Positions 17,524 to 25,450 of a DNA stretch of 64,000 nt are shown here, piece by piece (position 1 is the stretch's first letter; each line of letters opens with the position of its first letter). The notes under the pieces are model-generated. The model saw only the letters and a program-made list of their open reading frames with translations. It had not been told where the DNA came from and searched no databases. The stretch comes from GCA-2731375 sp964344935 (GTDB taxonomy: Bacteria > Pseudomonadota > Alphaproteobacteria > GCA-2731375): positions 686,196-750,195 of the forward strand of contig CAYFPL010000002.1 of NCBI GenBank assembly GCA_964344935.1, read 5' to 3'. The position numbers were made by a program, and so were the translations under genes.

Positions 17524-18690
17524 ATGAACCCACTGATTTCGGCCGACAGCCATGTCGTGGAATCTGCCGAGGTCTTTGCCGGCCTGGCCGAACGGTTCGG
17601 TGACGAAGCACCCCGGGTCATGGACACCGAAGACCAGGTCGATGCCATCGTCATACCGAGCCGCGGCCTGCAGGGCACCGGTGCCGGCCGCTTGGGTCTG
17701 GCGGGCCTCCGGTTGCGGGAGGGCGCCAATCTGGTGCGCCGCACTGGCCGCAAGCCGGAAGTGGATGACCTGACGGATCCGGCGATCGTCGAGATCCTCG
17801 AACAGGGTTTTGCCGGCTTGCGGGAGGGCATCCGCTCCGGCGCTGCCCGGCATCAGGATCAGGATGCCGACGGCATTGCCATGGAACTCCTCTATCCCGG
17901 CTATTTCGCCATGTTCAGCCTGCCCAATGTGGAATTGCTGGTGGCATGTCAGAAGAACTACAACGATTGGGTGTTCGACTATGCCGCCGACGGACGCGGT
18001 CGCCTCCAGGGCCTGGCTGCCTTGCCGGTGCAGGACCTCGATGCGGCCGTGGCGGAGCTCAAGCGTGTCATCGCTAAGGGCTTCAAGGGTGTTTGCATCC
18101 CCTGCACCTCGCCAGCCGAGGCGCCCTATTCCGACGCTCGCTATGACCCCATTTGGGCCGTGGCCCAGGAAGCCGGCATCCCGGTTTCTATGCATGTGGG
18201 CTGCAATGCCTATGTCCCGGAACATCTGCGGCCGGTGCCGCCCGACCCACTGGCCGCCTATGCCGGCTCTGCCGCGAATATGCAACGGACATTGGTGGAA
18301 CTGATTTGTCGGGGTGTAGCAGAAAGATTTCCCAAACTGAATTTCGTCGTCAGCGAATTCAACGCCGGTTGGCTGGCCCATTGGCTGGACCGTCTGGACC
18401 AAGGCGTAGCGCGCGAAAACCGCTTTGGCCGAGAGCCATTCATGGATGCCCGTCCGCTGGAAATCTGGCGGCGCCAATTCTTCGCCACCATCGAGGACGA
18501 CCGCGCCGCCATTCTGACCCGGGATATCCTAGGCGTAGAAACTTTGATGTGGGGCGCGGACTATCCCCATTCGGATTCCACCTGGCCCTGCTCCCGCGAA
18601 GTCTTAGGCGAGATCATGGCGGACGTACCGCAAGAGGATGTGGCCAAGATCACCCGCCACAACGTGGCGGCGCTGTACGGACTGGACTAG
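17524..18690 (+). CDS. Amidohydrolase family protein (amidohydrolase 2 / ACMSD-like)
   Basis: The 388-residue protein is an amidohydrolase-superfamily TIM barrel. It begins with ISADSHVVE, the DxH motif variant of family 2, has SMHVGCNA in the middle and WGADYPHSDSTWP near the C-terminus, the motif that supplies the last metal-binding aspartate. Members include ACMSD-like decarboxylases and hydratases such as those of cyclic ketone or aromatic-ring pathways. It follows the cupin gene by nine bases. Its TAG stop overlaps the TAG stop of the convergent tandem CoA-transferase gene by two bases, leaving no room for a terminator between them. Confidence 0.88.
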   Translation: MNPLISADSHVVESAEVFAGLAERFGDEAPRVMDTEDQVDAIVIPSRGLQGTGAGRLGLAGLRLREGANLVRRTGRKPEVDDLTDPAIVEILEQGFAGLREGIRSGAARHQDQDADGIAMELLYPGYFAMFSLPNVELLVACQKNYNDWVFDYAADGRGRLQGLAALPVQDLDAAVAELKRVIAKGFKGVCIPCTSPAEAPYSDARYDPIWAVAQEAGIPVSMHVGCNAYVPEHLRPVPPDPLAAYAGSAANMQRTLVELICRGVAERFPKLNFVVSEFNAGWLAHWLDRLDQGVARENRFGREPFMDARPLEIWRRQFFATIEDDRAAILTRDILGVETLMWGADYPHSDSTWPCSREVLGEIMADVPQEDVAKITRHNVAALYGLD

Positions 18691-20966
18691 GGCGTTTCGG
18701 TCTTGACGATATTGGCCTCGTAAAGGGCCTGGATTTCCTCTGCATCAAAGCCCACTTCGTGCAGCGTCAGGTCGGTTTGCTCGCCTAGCAGCGGCGTGGG
18801 TCTTAACTCGCGATCGAGTGTGTTGCCGAACCGGATATAGCGGTAGGCGACGGAAAGACGGCCGGCTGTCGGGTGCCGGACCGTTGCCACCATGTCGTTC
18901 TCCAGTGTGTGGGGATCATCGAGAAACAATTCGCTGTCGCCGGCCTGGGCCTCGGCGGCCGGAACGCCTGCTGCCTTCAGGGCCGACAGAGTTTCGTCCA
19001 GACGGCGTGAGGCCAGGGCCGCTGCCAGCGCCTGGGCCAAAGGCGTTTCGTTCGGGTGGCCGTCGGCGGTCTCTTCAACCAATGCTACCTTCGCCACATT
19101 ACACAATGCGCGGCGTTGTACGTCGTCATCGGCGGCGACATAGATCCAACCATCGCGCAACTGGAAAAGACGATGGAACGGGTTCAGACCATACTGGTCT
19201 CGGTCGGCCAGTGGCCGTTCGGGCCGGCCGTCGTATTCTGAAAACCAGGCCGACGAAAGCAGTACTGCGCCATTCAAAAGGTTGCTGTACACCCGCTGCA
19301 CGGTGCCGTGCCTGGTGCGTGCATAAAGCGCCAGAACCGTGCCCAGAGCACCCATGGCACCGGTGGTATAATCCGTGGGCGCCAATTGTGCCGGGAACAC
19401 CGGCTGATTGTCGGCCCCTCCCTGGGCGCGCGACATGCCCATAAGCGCCTGCGCCAACGGATCAATACCGGGCCGTTTTGCATAGGGACCCGTTGGTCCA
19501 TACCCTGTCAGGTGAGTTTCGATCAGGTTCGGATTGATCTCTGGGCCGATGCCCATGCGGGCGGTGGCGCCGGGACGCAGATTTGCCAGCAAAGCGTCGC
19601 ACGAGGCGGCAATCCGCTGCACCACCTCGCGGCCCCGTTCGGTACCGGTATCTACCGAGACCGAGCGTTTGTTGAAATTCAGGTTGTAGAAATAGGTGCG
19701 GCCAATGGGCCGTGAGAGATCGCCCGTATGTGGTTCCAGTTTGATCACCTCGGCGCCCAGATCGGCCAACAGACGGCCGCCGGTCGGGCCGGCGATCAGA
19801 TTGGTGATCTCCAGGATGCGCACGCCGTCCAGGGGTGGCGGGTTGTCGCCCTCTTCGTTCTGCACGTCATCGGCAATCTGATCCAGTGCGATGTTGGCAT
19901 TGGCGGCCGCCCGCGGTCCGGTCACCGCCCCCGGGGTTTTGCTGAAAGCCAATGGCACGCCCATCTGCGTCACCGGGCCCCGGTCGGGGTCGTCCAGGGT
20001 CACCACCATGCCATTGTGCATCACCTGGGGGTCCGTCATGCCGTCGCGGGTGCGCCGGGCCGGGGCAAAGGGCACATCCCCCGCCTCGAATGCGTTGGCC
20101 CATTCCGCCAGCGGCCTTGTGGCCATGACCCGCGTCAGGGTCTGACGCATTTCTTCCTCATCCTCTGGCGTCATGCCGCCGCCACCACCCATGAAACGCG
20201 GCTCGGCCACATAGTCACCTATACCCATGATCTCGGCAGCGGCGGCGATGAAACGCAGATGCACGCAGCCCAGCTGCAGCCAATTGCCGTCGGAACATTC
20301 ATAGAGGCTGTAAAATGGCGCACTGCCAGAGGGATGAGTTTGGAAGGTATGGCGGTCCAGATGCTCGCCGATCACCTTGGGGTGATAAAGCAGGGCGCCG
20401 GCCATCATACTGGTTTCTACCGACCTGCCCCGGCCCGTCTTTTCCCGCGCCAATAGAGCCGACGCTATGCCCAGACAGGCCAGGATGGCCGAGCCCACAG
20501 TAGGCAGGGGATGCACCACATGCACCGGCGGCGGCCGAAAACCGGGCATGCCGCCCAGGACGCCCATGCGGGCAAGCACCAGATCTTCGATGGGCGGGTC
20601 GTCCTTGAGTGCCCCGTGCTTGCCATAGGCGGTCAAAGAACAGGTGACCAGGCGCGGTTTGATCGCCGCCAGGCGATCGTATGCCACCATCTTTTGGCGT
20701 GGGTCGCTTGGCGCAAAATCCTCAACCAGAACATCTGCCCCGGCGGTCAGGCTGTCGAACTTGTCGACATCAATGTCGAAATCAATCGCCGTGCGTTCCT
20801 TGCCCCGATCCCAGATGACAAAGCCGCCGTCCCGAAACAACGGTGCTTCCGGTTCTACCACCCGGATCACGCGGGCGCCTTGGTCACTAAAAATTTGGGT
20901 GGCCAGGGCCGCTGCCGGGCCGGTGCTCAGGTCGAGTATGGTGATCCCGTCCAGTATCGCGGGCAT
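18687..20966 (-). CDS. Tandem CaiB/BaiF (family III) CoA-transferase fusion, active-site Asp missing in both halves
   Basis: Two complete family III CoA-transferase domains are joined in 759 residues: about 1-350 and 380-759, linked by an acidic stretch. Both carry the N-terminal DGxxILxLxxxxAxP-like strand and the middle domain. The start is the ATG at 20966 (MPAILDGITILDLSTG); the open frame extends 102 codons further but reads as an Arg/Gly-rich shadow of the next gene. In active members a strictly placed aspartate forms the acyl-anhydride; here the aligned residues are Ala189 (VETSMMAG) and Asn565 (VYSNLLNG). The separate CoA-transferase gene at 34656 keeps this Asp. So the fusion may be a non-catalytic or altered enzyme. 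It ends convergent with the amidohydrolase. Confidence 0.82.
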   Translation of the reverse strand: MPAILDGITILDLSTGPAAALATQIFSDQGARVIRVVEPEAPLFRDGGFVIWDRGKERTAIDFDIDVDKFDSLTAGADVLVEDFAPSDPRQKMVAYDRLAAIKPRLVTCSLTAYGKHGALKDDPPIEDLVLARMGVLGGMPGFRPPPVHVVHPLPTVGSAILACLGIASALLAREKTGRGRSVETSMMAGALLYHPKVIGEHLDRHTFQTHPSGSAPFYSLYECSDGNWLQLGCVHLRFIAAAAEIMGIGDYVAEPRFMGGGGGMTPEDEEEMRQTLTRVMATRPLAEWANAFEAGDVPFAPARRTRDGMTDPQVMHNGMVVTLDDPDRGPVTQMGVPLAFSKTPGAVTGPRAAANANIALDQIADDVQNEEGDNPPPLDGVRILEITNLIAGPTGGRLLADLGAEVIKLEPHTGDLSRPIGRTYFYNLNFNKRSVSVDTGTERGREVVQRIAASCDALLANLRPGATARMGIGPEINPNLIETHLTGYGPTGPYAKRPGIDPLAQALMGMSRAQGGADNQPVFPAQLAPTDYTTGAMGALGTVLALYARTRHGTVQRVYSNLLNGAVLLSSAWFSEYDGRPERPLADRDQYGLNPFHRLFQLRDGWIYVAADDDVQRRALCNVAKVALVEETADGHPNETPLAQALAAALASRRLDETLSALKAAGVPAAEAQAGDSELFLDDPHTLENDMVATVRHPTAGRLSVAYRYIRFGNTLDRELRPTPLLGEQTDLTLHEVGFDAEEIQALYEANIVKTETP

Positions 20967-21016
20967 GGATGTTCCTGTACTTGATAATGCAGATGAATAG
21001 CTTGACGGGTCGTCGA

Positions 21017-21412
21017 CTACAAAAGATCGACTCCGGCCTGGGCACAATCCTCGTCCTCCTGGCCAGTGCCGCCGCCGACGCCGCAGGCGCCCAGGACTTC
21101 GCCGTCCCGGAGGATGGGGACGGCGCCCTGGCCCATGATCATGGCACCGCCTGAATGGGCCGTGATGCCGCGGAACGTGGGATGATCGGCCCGTTCGGTG
21201 AGATCGCCGCTGGGCCGGCCGAAGGAGGCGGAGGCAATAGCCTTGCCTTGGCTGCCGTAAACGCCGGCCCACATGGCCCCGTCCATGCGCTGAAAGGCCA
21301 CAAGCCGGCCGCCGGTGTCGCAGACCGAAACATTGATTTTGATGCCAAGCGCCTCCGCCTTGGCGATCGCGCCTTTGGCGATACGGTTGGCTTCCTCCAA
21401 TGTCAGCGCCAT
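21017..21412 (-). CDS. GlcG/HbpS (DUF336) family protein
   Basis: The 131-residue protein matches the heme-binding GlcG/HbpS-like family: an N-terminal LEEANRIAKGAIAKAEALG helix, VCDTGGRLVAFQRMDG, then GSQGKAIASASFGRPSG and a C-terminal DGEVLGACGVGGGT. The ATG at 21412 is preceded by GGGAGGAAG, a strong ribosome binding site; the larger frame extending to 21799 is an antisense shadow of the neighbour. Members are found in glycolate, vitamin B12 and aromatic catabolic operons; a heme-carrying or corrinoid-adenosyltransferase-like function has been proposed. Its operon with a luciferase-like monooxygenase suggests an accessory role there. Confidence 0.8.
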   Translation of the reverse strand: MALTLEEANRIAKGAIAKAEALGIKINVSVCDTGGRLVAFQRMDGAMWAGVYGSQGKAIASASFGRPSGDLTERADHPTFRGITAHSGGAMIMGQGAVPILRDGEVLGACGVGGGTGQEDEDCAQAGVDLL

Positions 21413-21429
21413 GGTGCTTCCTCCCTTGC

Positions 21430-22488
21430 CTACATCTTCGAGATGACGTTGTCGGCGAAATCCTCCGCCATGCGATATTGCTGGTTCAGGGGCGCGATGA
21501 AATTGATCGCATCCAGCCCCTGGCGCTCCAATTCCCGCAACTGCTCGACGATTTCGTCCGGCTGGCCGGCGATACAGAATGTGCGGATCACGTCCGGCGT
21601 GATGAAGCGGGCCTCCTCCGGATCGAGGTAGCTGTAATGGCTTTCGTGCAGCTTCTGATGCTGGGTCGCCGCCGCCCGTTCGTTGTGGAAGGCCATATAG
21701 TCTTTCCAAATGGGCTTGATGTAATCGGGCGGATCGCCCCCGGTTTCCTTCACCCAATCCACCAGGAAATGCACGTTCGCCATGATGGACGAACCGCATT
21801 CGCCAATGGCGCGTTCGGAATCCAATTCTTCGCCGGGCTCCAGCATCAGCATGTTGACCAATGCCGTGGTCTTGAAGCCGTCCAGATCGCGGCCTGACTT
21901 CGCCGCCCCCGTCCTTACGTTGTCCAAGGCCCAGGGGATGGTGCCGCCCCTGGGAATGCCCGTGATCAGGCCATCACCCAACTCGCCGGCCAGTGACTGG
22001 GCCCTGGGGCCAAATCCGGCCACGTGGATGGGGATATGATGGTCCAGATCCAGATAGCGCAGTTCCGTGTTCTGGAACCGGATCGGATGCGTCTCGCCAT
22101 TCAGGGTGTAGTCCACCTCTTCCCCGTCCAATAGCGCGCGTACGACACGGATATATTCAGCGAACTGCTTGATGGTCGCCGGCCGCTGTCCCATGGTGCG
22201 CATGGCCGTGTTGCCCGTACCAATACCCATGAACGTGCGCCCCGGCGCCAGGCGGGCGATGGTGGCGATGCCGTTCGCGGCCACGGGTGCCAGGCGCAGA
22301 CCTGGCACCGCCACGCCGGTACCGATGCGGATTTTCTGCGTCTGTTGCGCGATCAAGGCCAGCACCGCCCAGGGGTTGGAACGGATCATGTGGCTGTCGG
22401 TCACCCAGCAGAAGTCATAGCCGAGGTTTTCGGCATGGCGTACGAAACCGACCTCGTCAATCTTCGCGCAACTAACGCCGAACTCCAT
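21430..22488 (-). CDS. LLM-class (luciferase-like) flavin-dependent oxidoreductase
   Basis: The 352-residue TIM-barrel protein fits bacterial luciferase-like monooxygenases and F420-dependent reductases. Visible features are LGYDFCWVTDSH, TQKIRIGTGVAVPGLRLAPV, and the FMN/F420 phosphate-binding region RTFMGIGTGNTA, with QFAEYIRVVRALLDG after it. The C-terminus has the VTPDVIRTFCIAGQPDEIVEQL segment typical of the methylene-tetrahydromethanopterin-reductase-like branch. It lies 17 bases from the GlcG gene on one transcript. It probably oxidises or reduces a pathway intermediate with reduced flavin or F420; no F420-specific evidence is visible. Confidence 0.87.
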   Translation of the reverse strand: MEFGVSCAKIDEVGFVRHAENLGYDFCWVTDSHMIRSNPWAVLALIAQQTQKIRIGTGVAVPGLRLAPVAANGIATIARLAPGRTFMGIGTGNTAMRTMGQRPATIKQFAEYIRVVRALLDGEEVDYTLNGETHPIRFQNTELRYLDLDHHIPIHVAGFGPRAQSLAGELGDGLITGIPRGGTIPWALDNVRTGAAKSGRDLDGFKTTALVNMLMLEPGEELDSERAIGECGSSIMANVHFLVDWVKETGGDPPDYIKPIWKDYMAFHNERAAATQHQKLHESHYSYLDPEEARFITPDVIRTFCIAGQPDEIVEQLRELERQGLDAINFIAPLNQQYRMAEDFADNVISKM

Positions 22489-22512
22489 GCTCCGCTCCCC
22501 CTATGGCATCGT

Positions 22513-23658
22513 CTAGGTCTCGTGGGACAGCACGATTGTCCCCGCCGCTGACAGCATGCCGCCCATGCCATTGACCAAAGAGCATTTGGCACCTGGCACC
22601 TGCCGCTCGCCGCATTCACCGCGCTGCTGGCGCACCGCTTCGATGATCGGGAAAATGCCGTACATGCCCGAATGGGTATAGGACAGCCCGCCGCCGTTGG
22701 TGTTGATGGGCAGGGAGCCGCCGGGGTTGGAGCGGCCCTCGTCGAACATCCGCACACCTTCGCCGGGTTCGCAGAAGCCCAAGGCCTCCAGCATCATGGG
22801 CGGGCCGGAGGTGAAGGCGTCATAGAGCATGATGTGGTCGAAATCACCGTGGCTGACGCCGGCCATCTCGAAGGCCTTGTTGCCGGAATTCCGGGTGGCA
22901 TGGCTCATGGGCATATCGGCCATGTTAGTGACCAAGGTATGCTCTGTTCCCTCGCCCGCACCGCGCACATAGACCGGTTTCTTGGCGCAATCCTTGGCCC
23001 GGTCTGCCCGGGTCAGAACCACCGCACCGCCAGCATCCGTCACCAGACAAATATTCAATAGATTGAAGGGATAGAACAGCTTCGGTGAATCCAGCACATC
23101 CTGCACCGTGATCGGGTCCCGGAACATGGCCTTGGGGTTCAGGGCCGCCCAGGCCCGGGTGGAAACGGCCACCTGGGCCCAGTCTTCCAACGTGGTGCCG
23201 TACTCGTGCATGTGCCGGTTGGTGATCATGCCGAAATAGGTGGGCGCGCCACCAAAGCCATAGGGCATTTCGAACTGGCCGCTCAACGAGGTATCGCGGC
23301 TGCGCGTGACGCCGGTACCGGACCGTCCGCTTTCGCCGTGGGAGATCACGGCAACATCGCACAGGCCATGATGCAGGGCGGCGACCGCATGGCCGACCAT
23401 CATGATAAAGGAACAGCCGCCGACCGAAGTGCCGTCCACATAGCGGGGCTGAATGCCCAGAGCCTCGCCCAGCAGGGCGGGCGAGTGCTGGCCAGCAGTG
23501 AAAACGCCATCAATATCTGAAATCTTCAGGCCGGCGTCGGCGATCGCATTGTGAATAGCCTGGAGATGCAGGCTGGTCAGGCTGACATCAGGCAGCTTGC
23601 CGATTTCATCGGATTCATCGACGCCGACAATGGCGACCGAGTTTGATAATTCTTTCAT
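22513..23658 (-). CDS. Thiolase-superfamily protein, possible Ltp2-like aldolase
   Basis: The 381-residue protein has thiolase fold motifs with variant catalytic residues. The nucleophile region is VGGCSF (Cys82). The block that usually reads HDAFT is YDAFTSGPP, with Tyr279 replacing His. A later NTNGGGLSYTHSGMYG keeps His329, but the second thiolase cysteine (CxxGG) is replaced by NGMGG. Tyrosine at such positions is known from Ltp2-type aldolases, which cleave side chains by retro-aldol chemistry and pair with DUF35 proteins. A DUF35 gene lies immediately upstream (24149-23712). It may therefore be a retro-aldolase, though a degenerate thiolase/lipid-transfer protein remains possible. Confidence 0.85.
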   Translation of the reverse strand: MKELSNSVAIVGVDESDEIGKLPDVSLTSLHLQAIHNAIADAGLKISDIDGVFTAGQHSPALLGEALGIQPRYVDGTSVGGCSFIMMVGHAVAALHHGLCDVAVISHGESGRSGTGVTRSRDTSLSGQFEMPYGFGGAPTYFGMITNRHMHEYGTTLEDWAQVAVSTRAWAALNPKAMFRDPITVQDVLDSPKLFYPFNLLNICLVTDAGGAVVLTRADRAKDCAKKPVYVRGAGEGTEHTLVTNMADMPMSHATRNSGNKAFEMAGVSHGDFDHIMLYDAFTSGPPMMLEALGFCEPGEGVRMFDEGRSNPGGSLPINTNGGGLSYTHSGMYGIFPIIEAVRQQRGECGERQVPGAKCSLVNGMGGMLSAAGTIVLSHET

Positions 23659-23711
23659 TTTACGCTTCCAAGAGATCGTTTCTATCGAGGGTCAGTCGCT
23701 TGCGCCGCGGC

Positions 23712-24149
23712 TCAGCCAGCGGGCTGAAACAGCGGGATGGTGACCTCGTCTGTTTGTTTCTCGAACACCACTTCCACCGGCATGTCGCATTTAATGACTT
23801 CCGGGTCCGGCTCGATGTTGATCAGGTTGGACATCAGGCGGGGGCCTTCCTCCAACTCCACCATGGCCAGGACGTAGGGCGGCGGGATCTTGAACGCCGG
23901 ATTCAGGGCGCGGTAGGCGATTTGGAAGGAATACAGCTTGCCCTTGCCGCTGGCCTGCATCCAGCCCACATTGCGGGAATGGCAGTGGGGACAGGCGATG
24001 CGCGGATAAAAGAAGGCCTTGCCGCAATCCTCGCACTTGGGCAGCATCAATTTACCGTCCCGCAGGCCGTCCCAATAGGGCTTGGCCTCTGGCGTCATGG
24101 GTTTGGGCAGAGGACGTAACAGTTCGGGTTCCAAGGGAATTCCTTTCAC
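23712..24149 (-). CDS. DUF35 (OB-fold/rubredoxin-like zinc ribbon) protein, partner of the thiolase-like gene
   Basis: The 145-residue protein has an N-terminal zinc ribbon with CEDCGKAFFYP and CPHCHSRNV (four cysteines) followed by an OB-fold strand series ending near EKQTDEVTIPL. This matches DUF35/ACAC domains that bind thiolase-like proteins and provide acyl-CoA binding, as ChsH2 does for Ltp2. It begins at a GTG (MKGIPLEPE); no better start is available. It is upstream of the thiolase-like gene with a 53-base gap, so they should be co-transcribed and form one enzyme complex. Confidence 0.85.
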   Translation of the reverse strand: MKGIPLEPELLRPLPKPMTPEAKPYWDGLRDGKLMLPKCEDCGKAFFYPRIACPHCHSRNVGWMQASGKGKLYSFQIAYRALNPAFKIPPPYVLAMVELEEGPRLMSNLINIEPDPEVIKCDMPVEVVFEKQTDEVTIPLFQPAG

Positions 24150-24327
24150 AATGTCTCGCTGATCTACGCCGCGAACGCGGTTGCTTCAGCCTAGCACCTC
24201 TTTTTCACCGAGTCATATCGCCGGACAATTTGATTAAGCCGCGATCAGGCGCAACGGACGCACCGACAGGTTCGACAGCGCCGCCGCCACTTGCTAGATA
24301 AGTGGGTGGTTGCAAGGGAGGAACCTG

Positions 24328-25410
24328 ATGAGCATGCTGCCGAAATCCGTGGTCATTACCGACGACACCATGCGCGAGGGGCTGCAAATCGAAAGCCCCG
24401 ATATTCCTGTGGACGAGAAACTACGGCTGCTGGATGCCCTAGGCGAAACCGGCGCCAAGGTGATTTCCATCGGCTCCTTCGCACATCCGAAATGGACGCC
24501 TTCGATGGCCTGCATCGAGGAGATTGCCGAACGTTTCGTGCCCAAGCCGGGCGTGAAATACACCGCCGCCGTCTTTAACAAGCGCGGCTTCGACAGAGCG
24601 GATGCCTATTACCCCAAGATTGATGTTCGGGGCCGGCGCTTCCGCACCAACGTCGAGCTTTGCGACACCTTTGCCCGGCGCAACTACAACCGGACCCAGG
24701 CGGAACAGATCGCCGGGCTGGATGCCGCCATCGCCGCCGCTCGGGAGGCAGATGCCGAGTTCGGCGCCGTGGGCTTGGGCAACCCCTTCGGCTCCAACTT
24801 CGAAGGACCGTTCACCCTGGCCCAGCGCATGGAACTCTTGGATCTGATGATGGGCAAATGGCATGACGCCGGTATCAAGGTCAATCGGTGTTCCTTCCTC
24901 GACGCCATGGGTTGGAACATGCCCCACGAAGTTCGCGAGACCATCGTGGCCATTAAGGAAAAGTATCCCGAGATCATCGACTTCCACATGCACCTGCATG
25001 ACAGCCGCGGCGTCACCCTGGCCAGCTACTACGAGGCCCTGCAATTGGGCGTTCGCGAGTTCGATACTTCTATCGGCGGCATGGGCGGCTGCCCCTATTG
25101 CGGCAACGGCCGCGCTGCCGGCCACGTGCCGACAGAGGATTTTGTCAATCTGTGCCACGAACTGGGCATCGAGACCGGCTATGACCTGGACAAGCTGATC
25201 GAGGCGGCGGCGATCGCCGAGGAAGTGGTCGGCCATCCGTTGAAGGGCCATGTTTCGAAATCCGGGCCCCGGCCCAGGGGCGAGAAGCTCTATCCCGCTG
25301 ACATGCCCTTCGTCGAGACCCTGGAAGAAGCGGCCCATTTTCGCAAGGGGCCGGAAGTCTACGCCGGCCAGCTATCACCGTGGCGGGACGGTGACGCGCT
25401 CAGCCGCTAA
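24328..25410 (+). CDS. HMG-CoA lyase-like (DRE-TIM metallolyase) protein
   Basis: The start ATG at 24328 follows GGGAGG by six bases; the upstream TTG is rejected. The 360-residue TIM barrel begins with DDTMREGLQIESP, the DRE-TIM motif (Arg kept; the aspartate of the usual RD is Glu). It has FHMHLHDSRG with metal-binding histidines and GGMGGCPYCGNGRAAGH, matching the catalytic cysteine loop of HMG-CoA lyase. In leucine or terpenoid breakdown this enzyme splits 3-hydroxy-3-methylglutaryl-type CoA esters. It precedes the acyl-CoA carboxylase subunits by about 40 bases, as in leucine-catabolic liu or acyclic-terpene atu clusters. The Asp to Glu change could alter substrate. Confidence 0.83.
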   Translation: MSMLPKSVVITDDTMREGLQIESPDIPVDEKLRLLDALGETGAKVISIGSFAHPKWTPSMACIEEIAERFVPKPGVKYTAAVFNKRGFDRADAYYPKIDVRGRRFRTNVELCDTFARRNYNRTQAEQIAGLDAAIAAAREADAEFGAVGLGNPFGSNFEGPFTLAQRMELLDLMMGKWHDAGIKVNRCSFLDAMGWNMPHEVRETIVAIKEKYPEIIDFHMHLHDSRGVTLASYYEALQLGVREFDTSIGGMGGCPYCGNGRAAGHVPTEDFVNLCHELGIETGYDLDKLIEAAAIAEEVVGHPLKGHVSKSGPRPRGEKLYPADMPFVETLEEAAHFRKGPEVYAGQLSPWRDGDALSR

Positions 25411-25450
25411 CCGGACCGCCGGGACCCAAAGGTAGATCTGGAGTAACTCT

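Noticed and set aside
20967..21272. N-terminal extension of the tandem CoA-transferase
   Set aside because: It overlaps the GlcG-like gene in another frame and is Arg-rich; homology starts at 20966.
21413..21799. N-terminal extension of the GlcG-like gene
   Set aside because: It overlaps the LLM gene in another frame and reads as Gly/Arg-rich non-conserved sequence; a strong ribosome site marks ATG 21412.
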